Shown here: piece after piece, positions 1 through 8,896 of the stretch | Numbering within the stretch: the stretch's first letter is position 1 | Layout of the letters: every line of letters starts with the position of its first letter | Position numbers and translations under genes: made by a program | Notes under the pieces: model-generated | Databases searched by the model: none | Seen by the model: the letters and a program-made list of their open reading frames with translations, nothing else | What the model was told of the DNA's origin: nothing | DNA from: Oligella sp050920755 | GTDB taxonomy: Bacteria > Pseudomonadota > Gammaproteobacteria > Burkholderiales > Burkholderiaceae_B | DNA: 64,000 nt | Reading direction: 5' to 3' | NCBI RefSeq assembly: GCF_050920755.1 | Contig: NZ_CP158480.1 | Coordinates: forward strand, 1,736,001-1,800,000

Positions 1-578
1 CTAAGGTATTTATTTAAAGCACCTACCGGTGGCGAAATGGACATATCGTTATCATTTAACACCACCAGCAAATTAATATCAGCGGTATCGCCGGCATTAT
101 TCATGGCTTCAAAGACCATGCCGGCAGTCATTGCGCCGTCACCGATAACGGCAATATGTTGTCGATTTTTAAGACCCTGATTACGCGCCGCTACCGCCAT
201 CCCCAACGCAGCCGAAATTGAGGTTGAGGAATGCGCCGTGCCGAAAGCATCATAAGTAGATTCAGAACGCTTAGGGAAACCGGAGATATGATTTTGTCGA
301 CGAATAAACGGCAAATCATCACGGCGCCCGGTTAAAACCTTATGCGCATAAGCCTGATGCCCTACATCCCAAATCAAACGATCGTCCGGTGTATTAAATA
401 TATAGTGTAAAGCAATGGTCAACTCTACCGTACCTAAATTAGAAGAGAGATGACCGCCGGTATTTGCCACCGACTCTAAGATATACTGACGCAACTCCTG
501 AGCCAACTCAGACAATTGGCAGCGATTGAGCTTTTTTAAATCATCGGGGGATTCAATATTATTTAAGAACTTTTTCAT
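1..578 (-). CDS. dxs: 1-deoxy-D-xylulose-5-phosphate synthase, N-terminal part
   Basis: The gene enters from the left window edge and its start codon is at 578, so only about 192 N-terminal residues are visible. The enzyme is a thiamine-diphosphate transketolase-like protein that condenses pyruvate and glyceraldehyde 3-phosphate in the first step of the MEP isoprenoid pathway. The visible part has the family's opening (SPDDLKKL near the start), the GGHLSSNLG segment, the WDVGHQAYAHKVLTGR block and the GDGAMTAG motif that begins the ThDP-binding region. It follows ispA by 8 bases on the same strand, so xseB-ispA-dxs is very probably one operon, as in many proteobacteria. The rest lies outside the window. 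Confidence 0.97.
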   Translation of the reverse strand, partial: MKKFLNNIESPDDLKKLNRCQLSELAQELRQYILESVANTGGHLSSNLGTVELTIALHYIFNTPDDRLIWDVGHQAYAHKVLTGRRDDLPFIRRQNHISGFPKRSESTYDAFGTAHSSTSISAALGMAVAARNQGLKNRQHIAVIGDGAMTAGMVFEAMNNAGDTADINLLVVLNDNDMSISPPVGALNKYL

Positions 579-586
579 GACAATCC

Positions 587-1504
587 CTAGCTTTGGCGAT
601 GAATAATCAAATCCGCCAAGTTTCTTAATCGCTCGGCCCGGGCACCCAAGGGGCGAATCGCTTCGATGGCATCACGGTGTAAGTCTGCGGCATAGTCCCT
701 AGCCTCTTCCAGACCTAAAATACTGACGTAAGTGGGTTTATTATCCAGCTCATCCTTGCCGGCCGTCTTACCCAGCACACTGGTATCCGCCGTCGTATCC
801 AAAATATCATCCACCACCTGATAAGCTAAACCCAACTTCTCGGCATAGCCTTTAAGTGCGGAATGATCCTCGTAATTCGTAGCTACGGTAATCGACCCTA
901 ACAGCACACTGGCTTGAATTAAAGCACCGGTTTTAAGCTGATGCATCAACTTAAGGCGTGATTTACTAATCTGCTGATCCACGGAAGCTAAATCCATATA
1001 CTGACCACCCACCATACCGCGACTACCGGAAGCCGCGGCTAATTGCTGCATGGCCTTAATCACTAAAGCCGGCGCTACCGGCATATTGGCAATCACTTCA
1101 AAGGCGAGACTTTGTAAAGCATCGCCCACTAATAAAGCATTAGCCTCACCGTACTTCACATGCGCGGTGGGCTTGCCGCGACGTAACTCGTCATCGTCCA
1201 TACAAGGCATATCATCATGCACCAAAGAATAGGCATGAATCAGCTCCACTGCAGTGCCCGCCGCTACCAAGGCCTTTTTAGACTGCTCAACCTGCTCACT
1301 ATGATGCGCCACCTCACCGGCCGCCAAAACCAAAGCCGCACGAATACGCTTACCGCCCTCTAAGGAAGCATAACGCATCGCCTCGTGCAAGCCGGCTAAA
1401 TAAGGGCTCTCATCCGCTACCGTCAAAGCCTGCTCCAAGGAAGCCTCGATGGTCGGTACCACATAAGAACTTAACCAATGGTCAAATGACAATTCCTGCG
1501 TCAT
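587..1504 (-). CDS. ispA: Farnesyl diphosphate synthase
   Basis: This 305-residue trans-prenyltransferase adds isopentenyl diphosphate to dimethylallyl and geranyl diphosphate to give farnesyl diphosphate in the cytosol, feeding ubiquinone and undecaprenyl phosphate synthesis. The first Asp-rich motif is at residues 97-104 (DDMPCMDD) and the second at 232-236 (DDILD); GGKRIR near residue 50 is the usual diphosphate-binding region. Length matches bacterial IspA. It starts immediately after the xseB stop codon, which implies translational coupling, and dxs follows 8 bases on. Assignment as IspA rather than another short-chain synthase rests on the residues before the first Asp-rich motif and on the dxs context. 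Confidence 0.96.
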   Translation of the reverse strand: MTQELSFDHWLSSYVVPTIEASLEQALTVADESPYLAGLHEAMRYASLEGGKRIRAALVLAAGEVAHHSEQVEQSKKALVAAGTAVELIHAYSLVHDDMPCMDDDELRRGKPTAHVKYGEANALLVGDALQSLAFEVIANMPVAPALVIKAMQQLAAASGSRGMVGGQYMDLASVDQQISKSRLKLMHQLKTGALIQASVLLGSITVATNYEDHSALKGYAEKLGLAYQVVDDILDTTADTSVLGKTAGKDELDNKPTYVSILGLEEARDYAADLHRDAIEAIRPLGARAERLRNLADLIIHRQS

Positions 1505-1777
1505 TTACTCATCCTCACCCTCGCGCTCATCATCTTGAGCTAAAGGTCTAAGTAGATTATCCTGCAACACATGAACCTGCAACTGCGCATCCTCCAGCTT
1601 CTGCTGACACACGCGGCTTAATAACATGCCGCGCTCATAGGCTTTGAGCGCATCATCGAGCGACAATACCTGATTTTCCATCGACTGAACAATGGCTTGT
1701 AACTCCTTCATCGCTACCTCGAATTGCTCGGGTAATTCCTGCTGCTCGGCTTGCAAAACTGATTTGTCCTCAGACAC
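1505..1777 (-). CDS. xseB: Exodeoxyribonuclease VII small subunit
   Basis: This 90-residue protein is the small subunit of exonuclease VII, which degrades single-stranded DNA with XseA. The central segment reads FEVAMKELQAIVQSMENQ followed by SLDDALKAYERGM, the two-helix family signature. The acidic tail is typical. It is the first gene of the xseB-ispA-dxs operon and touches ispA with no spacer. The partner xseA is not in this window, as is usual for proteobacteria. Nothing unusual is seen. Confidence 0.95.
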   Translation of the reverse strand: MSEDKSVLQAEQQELPEQFEVAMKELQAIVQSMENQVLSLDDALKAYERGMLLSRVCQQKLEDAQLQVHVLQDNLLRPLAQDDEREGEDE

Positions 1778-1929
1778 CTCAGCCTCCTAAAAATTCAATA
1801 ATCCAACATTGTACGAAAATCCGTGGTTTTTGTCGCTAATTTTCAATAAATTATCGATGTACAATAGCCTAGAATACCGAAAAACCTTATAATTTTTGGT
1901 CTTATTTTGCTTTTACAACAAAGCCGGTT

Positions 1930-1957
1930 ACCAACTCATGACCCTTGGTGAGTTGGT
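1930..1957 (+). promoter_or_regulatory. Hairpin upstream of the Rieske oxygenase gene
   Basis: A perfect 9-bp inverted repeat (1930-1938, ACCAACTCA, pairing with 1949-1957) with a 10-base loop is followed by CTTCTTAATTTT. It ends 33 bases before the start codon at 1991, in the 213-base gap between divergent xseB and the oxygenase gene. It could be a leader terminator or attenuator, or an operator. The T-tract is imperfect, so the role is undecided. I see no known riboswitch fold in the gap. Confidence 0.4.
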
Positions 1958-1990
1958 CTTCTTAATTTTCATATAATTCGGGGGGTTCTG

Positions 1991-3142
1991 ATGAACGATA
2001 AAATCCAACAAGTTTCTAAACAACTCATTGCTGAAGCGGATATTCCTGTTAATTACTATTTTGATGATGAGGTTTTTGCCAAAGAGCAAGAGCTCATCTT
2101 TAAAAACAGCTCTATTTATATTGCTAACGAATCCTATGTGCCCGAGGACGGTGACTGGTTCGCTTTAGCGCAAGACAATGCCGGACGCGTACTGGTCCGT
2201 AACGGCGACCGTCTGGAGCTTCTGTCGAATGTCTGTCGCCATCGTCAAGCCATTATGCTTGGCGGTCAGGCGGGTAATGTCACTGATCCTCATAATAACC
2301 GCGGCAATCTTAAAAAAACCGGCGGTAATATTGTCTGTCCTTTACACCGCTGGACCTACAACAAAGAGGGTCAATTGCTGGGTGCACCGCACTTTAGTGA
2401 ACAACCGACGTGTAAAAATCTCAGTCGCTTCGAATTTAAAAATGTCAACGGTATGCTCTATGAGGGGCCACGCGATCCGGGTGCCGACATGGCAGCGTTA
2501 CTCGGCTTAGAGGAGTTTGACTTCTCCGAGTACCAATTCGACCACATGGAAGTGCATGAGTGTAACTACAACTGGAAAACCTTTATTGAGGTCTATCTGG
2601 AAGATTACCATGTAGAGCCCTTTCATCCCGGCTTAGGGCAGTTTGTCACCTGTTCCGACCTACGTTGGGACTATGGCGAGTTCTTCAGTTCACAACGTGT
2701 CGGCGTGCATCAGGCCTTAGCCAATCCGGGCTCTGCCACCTATCAGCGTTGGCATGACGAGTTATTAAAATTCCGCGGCGGTGAGGCACCGGATTTCGGT
2801 GCGATTTGGGTCACTTATTTCCCTACTCAAATGATTGAACTTTATCCGCACGTCCTAGTACTCTCAACACTGTACCCGGTCAGCCCGCAAAAAACGGTAA
2901 ATCTGGTAGAGTTCTACTACCCTGAAGAAATCCGAGCCTTTGAGCGTGATTTTATTGAAGCACAAAAAGCGGCTTATATGGAGACGGCTATTGAGGACGA
3001 TGAAATCGCCGAACGCATGGATGCCGGTCGTTTAGCATTGATGGAACGCGGGGTTCAGGAATCGGGCCCTTATCAATCACCGATGGAAGACGGTATGTTC
3101 CACTTCCATAACTGGTACAAAGGCATGATGCAAATCAAATAA
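1991..3142 (+). CDS. Rieske-type aromatic ring-hydroxylating oxygenase, alpha subunit family
   Basis: This 383-residue protein has a Rieske [2Fe-2S] domain with ligands C82, H84, C116 and H119 (CRH and CPLH motifs), then a catalytic domain in which NWKTFIEVYLEDYH leads to H207 and H212, the expected mononuclear-iron histidines. It is therefore a complete terminal-oxygenase-type subunit, but no small subunit, ferredoxin or reductase gene is adjacent, so the electron donor and substrate cannot be read here. The linker between the Rieske cysteine pairs (residues 85-115) is longer than in classical dioxygenases. A GGGGGTTCTG stretch just before the ATG serves as ribosome binding site. It is divergent from xseB and ends at a terminator. 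Confidence 0.88.
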   Translation: MNDKIQQVSKQLIAEADIPVNYYFDDEVFAKEQELIFKNSSIYIANESYVPEDGDWFALAQDNAGRVLVRNGDRLELLSNVCRHRQAIMLGGQAGNVTDPHNNRGNLKKTGGNIVCPLHRWTYNKEGQLLGAPHFSEQPTCKNLSRFEFKNVNGMLYEGPRDPGADMAALLGLEEFDFSEYQFDHMEVHECNYNWKTFIEVYLEDYHVEPFHPGLGQFVTCSDLRWDYGEFFSSQRVGVHQALANPGSATYQRWHDELLKFRGGEAPDFGAIWVTYFPTQMIELYPHVLVLSTLYPVSPQKTVNLVEFYYPEEIRAFERDFIEAQKAAYMETAIEDDEIAERMDAGRLALMERGVQESGPYQSPMEDGMFHFHNWYKGMMQIK

Positions 3143-3153
3143 GCCACGCAAAA

Positions 3154-3184
3154 AAGCCCAAGTAAGTCAGTTAACTTGGGCTTT
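3154..3184. terminator. Intrinsic terminator between convergent Rieske gene and sseA
   Basis: A 10-bp perfect stem (3154-3163 AAGCCCAAGT with 3174-3183) has a 10-base loop. Read on the minus strand the stem is followed by a run of six T, so it best serves sseA; on the plus strand it can also end the oxygenase transcript. Confidence 0.8.
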
Positions 3185-3199
3185 AACGCTTTAAGCAGT

Positions 3200-4060
3200 T
3201 TAATTGCCGGTTGCCACCGGTCGATTCGGATCACTAATCCACTCACTCCAAGAACCGGGATAGAGCTTAGCCCCTTTGAGGCCTGCCAGCTCCATGGCGA
3301 GTAAATTATGACAAGCACTGATACCGGAACCGCATTGTGCCACTACCTCACTTGGGGGACGTACACCCAATAACTCGCTAAACTCACGGCGCAACACATC
3401 CGATGATTTAAACTGACCGCTTTCATCCAAGTTATTGCTAAACGGACGATTCACCGCACCGGGAATATGTCCTGCGACCGGATCCATCTGCCCATCCTCA
3501 CCACTAAAGCGAGCAGCCGGACGCGCATCGACAACTAAGAAATCCTTAAGGCGGATATTAACCTCAACCTCGTCGACATTAACACGGCCACCCACTAAGC
3601 GCGGTGCATCTTGCCACTCAACGGCCGGTGCAAAGGCCACCTCACCACGCTCCAACTGCCCGCCGGCTGCCTGCCAAGCGCTCATATCGCCATTTAACAC
3701 CTGCACATTGGCACAACCGACCCAACGCAACATCCACCATAGACGAGCAGCGAAAATACCGTTTGAGCCGTCATAAATAATATAGTGATCACTTGACTGC
3801 ATGCCCCGCCCGGCTAATAAAGCCGCAAAATCGGCGCGCTCAGGTAAAGGGTGGCGACCATTGGTCCCGGTGGGGGTTGAAGATAAGTCCCTATCCACAT
3901 CAAAAAACACGGCACCCGGTAAGTGCCCCTCTAAATAGGCACTGCGTCCCCACGCCGGATCCTGCAAATTATGACGTACATCAATGATATGAATTTTACT
4001 GTCGGCGCTTTTCGTGTCCAGCAATTCCTTTAAAGCGACGGCTGAAATTAATGGGCTCAT
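3200..4060 (-). CDS. sseA: 3-mercaptopyruvate sulfurtransferase (two-domain rhodanese)
   Basis: This 286-residue protein has two rhodanese domains. The first (about 1-135) contains DVRHNLQDP and HLPGAVFFD but no catalytic cysteine; the second (about 155-286) has the active-site loop C243-GSGISA. A C-G-S-G-x-[ST]-A loop is typical of mercaptopyruvate sulfurtransferases, whereas thiosulfate sulfurtransferases have C-R-K-G-V-T-A, so I call it SseA. It moves sulfur from 3-mercaptopyruvate to thiophilic acceptors such as cyanide. It is a single gene between a converging oxygenase and the co-directional DMT transporter 90 bases upstream. Confidence 0.9.
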   Translation of the reverse strand: MSPLISAVALKELLDTKSADSKIHIIDVRHNLQDPAWGRSAYLEGHLPGAVFFDVDRDLSSTPTGTNGRHPLPERADFAALLAGRGMQSSDHYIIYDGSNGIFAARLWWMLRWVGCANVQVLNGDMSAWQAAGGQLERGEVAFAPAVEWQDAPRLVGGRVNVDEVEVNIRLKDFLVVDARPAARFSGEDGQMDPVAGHIPGAVNRPFSNNLDESGQFKSSDVLRREFSELLGVRPPSEVVAQCGSGISACHNLLAMELAGLKGAKLYPGSWSEWISDPNRPVATGN

Positions 4061-4150
4061 GGCGGTCTCCTTTATAATTGATTTAGTCTTATATTTATCT
4101 ACTTAGTATAGATAAGATTATCGCAAAACAATTAAAAAATGTCATTTTCC

Positions 4151-5059
4151 CTAGGAATTACCGTCATTCAGCTCACGCTTAGCGCCCGCTTTGCGAGCAT
4201 TTAGCATCGTCGCCCAAGCCGATAAGGCACCGGCTCCAATCACACCCAGAATGCCTACCCATACCAATAAATCCGGTACATCCTCCCAGAACAATACCCC
4301 TAAAAAGACCGCAAACACAATGGTCATATACTGCAAAACGGCTGATAAGATCGGTGAGCCGGAACCATAAGCTTTGGTAATACAAAGCTGCCCCACCAAA
4401 CCACTCAAACCCACCACTAACAGCGCCGCCCATGCCTGCGCTGAAATACCCTGCACATCAGTACGGTCAAGAGAAATCAAACCGACGACCGTCACAACAA
4501 CAGCAAAGTAAAAAACGGTTAACCAAGTGGATTCACCCAGCTGCCCCAAGGAACGAAGCTGCATCATCGCAACAGCGGCACAAACTGCCGATCCCACGCC
4601 CATCAAAATAGCCAACAGCTGATCTTCGGAAAAACTCGGTCTCAATACCAACAGCACGCCGGCAAAGCCCAACATACAGGTAAAAAAACGGAACCAATCT
4701 TTTTTGCCCTCTACTCCCTTGATAAAGACCCATAAGCCTATAAATATAGAGGATGAATAGTTTAAGGTGGTAGCGGTTGCGAGAGGCAACACGGTATAGC
4801 AGTAAAATACCAAGCTCAAAGCAGTTACACCGAAAAGATTGCGCAAAAAGTGCAATCGATAACTAAGCGGCTTTAGGGAATGCTTGGTCACCACGGCCCA
4901 GACAAATATCAACACGACCGAGGGCAGACCTCGGGCCACAATCGTCAGCGCTAAAGGCACCTGGAGACCACCGAGAAACTTGACCGCCGCCCCCATAAAG
5001 GCAAACATTAATGATGCTAATAACATCCAAAAGGAATGCATAAAAAACCTTGGAAACAC
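4151..5059 (-). CDS. EamA/DMT-family inner-membrane transporter
   Basis: This 302-residue protein is almost wholly hydrophobic, with about ten membrane helices arranged as two EamA repeats (roughly 1-140 and 150-290). Typical signatures are RNLFGVTALSLVFYCYTVLPLATATTL in the first repeat and GLVGQLCITKAYG in the second. Members of the drug/metabolite transporter family export or import small metabolites; the substrate cannot be told from sequence. The C-terminus is short, basic and cytoplasmic. The gene is divergent from htpX, with a 110-base AT-rich gap that must hold both promoters. Confidence 0.9.
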   Translation of the reverse strand: MFPRFFMHSFWMLLASLMFAFMGAAVKFLGGLQVPLALTIVARGLPSVVLIFVWAVVTKHSLKPLSYRLHFLRNLFGVTALSLVFYCYTVLPLATATTLNYSSSIFIGLWVFIKGVEGKKDWFRFFTCMLGFAGVLLVLRPSFSEDQLLAILMGVGSAVCAAVAMMQLRSLGQLGESTWLTVFYFAVVVTVVGLISLDRTDVQGISAQAWAALLVVGLSGLVGQLCITKAYGSGSPILSAVLQYMTIVFAVFLGVLFWEDVPDLLVWVGILGVIGAGALSAWATMLNARKAGAKRELNDGNS

Positions 5060-5169
5060 GCAAAAGCTGACATTTAGATAACTTTTTGTGCTTGATATTG
5101 TTAATATTAAACACCTAAAATTTAATAATCATTTTATCCCTTATCCTTCATACTAAAAGTGAAAATCCT

Positions 5170-6042
5170 ATGATGCGAATTGTTTTATTTTTAGCGACAA
5201 ACTTAGCGATAATTTTGGTGCTGTCGATCACCACCAGTATCTTCGGTTTAAACCGTTGGATGACTGAGCAAGGTATTGATTACACCTCCCTACTCATTTT
5301 CGCCTTAATCGTCGGTTTTACCGGATCGATTATTTCGCTACTGCTTAGTAAACCGATGGCCAAAATGAGCACCGGTGCGCGTGTGATTGATCCGCAAAAT
5401 CCGGCCAATCGCCAAGAAGCCTGGTTGGTAGAAACGGTTGCGCAATTTGCCCAACGTGCCGGTATCGGTATGCCGGAGGTAGCGATTTATGAAGGCGCAC
5501 CTAATGCTTTTGCCACCGGTGCCTTTAAAAACGATGCGCTCGTTGCGGTTTCCACCGGCTTATTACAAAGCATGAATGAGGAGGAAGTAGCAGCCGTACT
5601 GGGCCATGAGATTGCTCACGTAGCCAATGGCGATATGGTAACCATGACCCTGATTCAAGGCGTGGTGAATACCTTCGTGATTTTCTTGGCTCGTGTCGTG
5701 GGTTTCTTTATCGACCGTGCAGTTTTCAAAAATGACCGTGAGGGAACCGGTCCGGGTTACTTTATTACGGTGATTGTATTAGAGCTGGTGTTCGGTTTAT
5801 TTGCCTCAATGATTGTGGCCTGGTTTTCACGTCAGCGCGAATTCAGAGCGGATGCCGGTTCATCTCATTTGATGGGCACCCCGAGCTCCATGATTAAGGC
5901 TTTACAACGCTTACAACAAATGCAGGATGGTGAATTACCTAAAAACATTCAGGCGCTGGGTATTTCCAATCGCTCCAAAGTGGCCAGTTTATTTGCCACT
6001 CACCCGCCATTAGAAGTTCGTATCCAAGCCTTAGCAAAATAA
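5170..6042 (+). CDS. htpX: Membrane-bound zinc metalloprotease HtpX
   Basis: This 290-residue protein has two N-terminal membrane helices (about 5-25 and 40-60), the zinc motif HEIAH at residues 146-150, two more hydrophobic segments (about 160-180 and 195-215) and a downstream REFRAD segment that should supply the third zinc ligand. HtpX cleaves misfolded inner-membrane proteins alongside FtsH. Length matches E. coli HtpX. It is a single gene followed by a strong terminator and converges with polA. Confidence 0.96.
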   Translation: MMRIVLFLATNLAIILVLSITTSIFGLNRWMTEQGIDYTSLLIFALIVGFTGSIISLLLSKPMAKMSTGARVIDPQNPANRQEAWLVETVAQFAQRAGIGMPEVAIYEGAPNAFATGAFKNDALVAVSTGLLQSMNEEEVAAVLGHEIAHVANGDMVTMTLIQGVVNTFVIFLARVVGFFIDRAVFKNDREGTGPGYFITVIVLELVFGLFASMIVAWFSRQREFRADAGSSHLMGTPSSMIKALQRLQQMQDGELPKNIQALGISNRSKVASLFATHPPLEVRIQALAK

Positions 6043-6059
6043 TCAACCTGAATAAATTA

Positions 6060-6096
6060 AAGCACCGTCTCAAACTTTGAGGCGGTGCTTTTTTAT
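6060..6096 (+). terminator. htpX intrinsic terminator
   Basis: AAGCACCG-T-CTCAAA pairs with TTTGAG-G-CGGTGCTT, interrupted only by one T/G position, and is followed by a run of six T. It lies 18 bases after the htpX stop. Confidence 0.88.
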
Positions 6097-6160
6097 TAAA
6101 TAAGCTGGGGTAATCATCTTATTAAGCAGATAGTTTTGCGGCTACATACCACTGACTCGC

Positions 6161-8896
6161 CTATTCCGCATCACGCCAATTATCACCCACGGCGACCTCG
6201 GCAATTAAAGGCACACTGAGTTCTGCTACATTACTCATTAACTCGGGCAACGCTTGGCGCATCAGGTCTTTTTCCGCTTCCGGAACCTCCAGCACCAGTT
6301 CATCATGCACCTGCATAATCATGCGAGACTTAAGCGCTTTATCATCAATAAACTTTTGCACGGCCACCATGGCCATTTTAATTAAATCTGCCGCAGTGCC
6401 CTGCATCGGCGCATTGATGGCTTGACGCTCGGCGTTGGCGCGACGCGGTCCCTTGGCCCCTTTAATTTCCGAAAACCACAGGCGACGACCGAAAACCGTT
6501 TCAACATAGCCGTTCTCGACAGCTTCTTTTTTAATACGATCCATATAATCGGCCACCCCGGGATAACGGGCAAAATACCGGTCAATATATAGCTTGGCCG
6601 CATCACGACTGATATCTAAGGTATTTGCCAAACCAAATACCCCCATCCCGTAAATCAAACCGAAGTTAATCGCCTTGGCCGAACGACGCTGTTCGGCTGT
6701 GACATCGTCAATATTTTCGACAGAAAAAATTTCCGCTGCCGTACTGCGGTGAATATCTTTACCCTCGGCAAAGGCTTTGCGTAAGCCCTCATCGCCGGAA
6801 ATATGCGCCATCACTCGCAACTCAATTTGTGAATAATCCGCCGCCATAATGACATTACCCGGCTCCGCTATAAACGCTCGACGGATACGACGTCCCTCTT
6901 CGGTACGCACCGGAATATTTTGTAAATTAGGATCCGATGAAGAAAGACGACCGGTCACCACGGAGGCTTGTGAATAACTGGTATGCACTCGCCCGCTAGC
7001 CGGCCAAATCATGGTAGGTAGCTTATCGGTGTAAGTGGACTTCAATTTAGCCAGGCTACGATACTCCAAAATCAACTTCGGTAGCGGATAATCCTCAGCT
7101 AATCGATTAAGCGTTTCTTCATCCGTTGAAGGCGCACCCTTAGGCGTTTTTTTAATCACCGGCAAGCCCATTTTCTCAAAGAAAATCACTCCGAGTTGAC
7201 GCGGCGAATTCAGGTTAAAGGGATCACCGACCATCTCATAAGCCTTTTTTTCCAGCTCATCGAGACGTTCGGCAAAAGCGCAACTTTGCTCATTTAATGA
7301 CTTTTCATCGACCTTAACACCATTACGCTCAATGGTGGTCAAGACCGGAGACACCTGCATCTCCAATTCGTAAATACGCTTAAAACCCGCTTCCGATTCA
7401 ATAAGAGGTAGCATCACCTGCATCAACTGCAGGGTCACATCAGCATCTTCGCAAGCGTATTCGGCAGCCTTGTCAATGGCCACCTGATCAAAAGTAATGG
7501 CTGAGGCGCCCTTGCCGCAAATCTGCTCATAGCTGATACCACTACGCCCAAGATAGCGCTGCATTAAGTCCTCCATACCGACACGCTTGGATGAATCCAG
7601 CACATAGCCCATCAACATGGTGTCATGCGCAATACCGCCTAATGTCAGGCCCTCATTTGCCAAAACATGGGTGTCAAATTTGGCATTTTGCAGCACCTTT
7701 TGGGCTTGCTTACTTTCCAACCAAGGACGCAACTGCTCTAAAACCCAAGCCTTGTCGAGCTGCTGTGGTTGCTCATCCAACACACCGGCCTGATGAGCGA
7801 CCGGAATATACCAAGCCTGCCCCGGTTTAATCGACATGGATAGACCGACCAAACGTGCGCTCATTGAATAAAGACCATCGGTCTCCGTATCCAAAGCGAC
7901 GATTTCAGCCTGTTCAAGCTGCTTAATCAAATCCTTTAATTGCTGCTCGGTGGTGACGGTTTGATAGTCGATTTCAGCCGGCGTCTCAGGCACCACGGCA
8001 ATCTCAACTCGTGCATCCTGCTCGGGAATCGCCTCCGGATCGCCACTCAGTTCACGTAACCAAGTACGAAAGCCGTATTTTTGAAAAATATCAATTAACG
8101 TGCCTTTATCCTGATCAAGTGGGCGTAGATCCTCCGGCGTATCGATGGCCTCCGGCAAGTCACAATCATCTTTAATAGTGACCAAGCGACGAGTCATTTC
8201 AAAATTAGGAATAAAATCACGCAGATTTTGGCCGACAACGCCTTTGAATTTATCGGCGTGAGCAATGATATTATCCAAAGTACCGTATTGCTCAAGCCAT
8301 TTAGCAGCCGTTTTGGGACCGACTTTAGGTACGCCGGGGATATTATCCGAGGTATCACCCATCAACATCAGATAATCAATGATCTGCTCCGGCTTGACGC
8401 CGTAACGCTCCTTGACCCCCTCAATATCCATCACATGATTGCTCATGGTATCAATTAAGGTCACATGCTCATTAACCAATTGCGCCATGTCCTTATCGCT
8501 GGTCGAGATAATAGACTCAATGCCGTTATCCGTGGCTTTTTTGGTTAAGGTGGCAATTACATCATCGGCTTCAACGCCCTCTACCGCAATGACCGTCCAA
8601 CCCATGGCACGGATAGCATCATGAATAGGTTTTATCTGAGAGCGCAAATCATCGGGCATCGGTGGACGATTACCTTTATACTCTTTATAAATATCGTCTC
8701 TAAAGGTTTTACCCTTAGCGTCGAAAACGCAAGCCATATAATCGGGATTATAATCTTGATTTATCTTGCGCATCATATTCATAACGCCATAGATTGCCCC
8801 GGTGGGCTCACCCAGGGCATTTCGTAAGTTCGGCATAGCGAAAAACGCACGATATAAATAGCTTGAGCCATCAACAAGTAATAAGGTTTTTTTCAT
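6161..8896 (-). CDS. polA: DNA polymerase I
   Basis: I set the start at 8896, giving 911 residues beginning MKKTLLLVDGSSYLYRAF, the conserved PolA N-terminus; the longer frame to 9016 adds 40 non-homologous residues. Domains in order are the 5' nuclease (about 1-310, with ISTSDKDMAQL and GDTSDNIPGV), the 3'-5' proofreading exonuclease (about 330-520) and the polymerase. The exonuclease carboxylates look intact (DTETDG, then AKFDTH, then CEDADV), so it should proofread. Polymerase motif A is DYSQIELR and motif C is VHDELVLEV. It fills gaps in repair and replaces Okazaki primers. Its start codon overlaps that of the divergent LOG gene by two bases. Confidence 0.97.
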   Translation of the reverse strand: MKKTLLLVDGSSYLYRAFFAMPNLRNALGEPTGAIYGVMNMMRKINQDYNPDYMACVFDAKGKTFRDDIYKEYKGNRPPMPDDLRSQIKPIHDAIRAMGWTVIAVEGVEADDVIATLTKKATDNGIESIISTSDKDMAQLVNEHVTLIDTMSNHVMDIEGVKERYGVKPEQIIDYLMLMGDTSDNIPGVPKVGPKTAAKWLEQYGTLDNIIAHADKFKGVVGQNLRDFIPNFEMTRRLVTIKDDCDLPEAIDTPEDLRPLDQDKGTLIDIFQKYGFRTWLRELSGDPEAIPEQDARVEIAVVPETPAEIDYQTVTTEQQLKDLIKQLEQAEIVALDTETDGLYSMSARLVGLSMSIKPGQAWYIPVAHQAGVLDEQPQQLDKAWVLEQLRPWLESKQAQKVLQNAKFDTHVLANEGLTLGGIAHDTMLMGYVLDSSKRVGMEDLMQRYLGRSGISYEQICGKGASAITFDQVAIDKAAEYACEDADVTLQLMQVMLPLIESEAGFKRIYELEMQVSPVLTTIERNGVKVDEKSLNEQSCAFAERLDELEKKAYEMVGDPFNLNSPRQLGVIFFEKMGLPVIKKTPKGAPSTDEETLNRLAEDYPLPKLILEYRSLAKLKSTYTDKLPTMIWPASGRVHTSYSQASVVTGRLSSSDPNLQNIPVRTEEGRRIRRAFIAEPGNVIMAADYSQIELRVMAHISGDEGLRKAFAEGKDIHRSTAAEIFSVENIDDVTAEQRRSAKAINFGLIYGMGVFGLANTLDISRDAAKLYIDRYFARYPGVADYMDRIKKEAVENGYVETVFGRRLWFSEIKGAKGPRRANAERQAINAPMQGTAADLIKMAMVAVQKFIDDKALKSRMIMQVHDELVLEVPEAEKDLMRQALPELMSNVAELSVPLIAEVAVGDNWRDAE

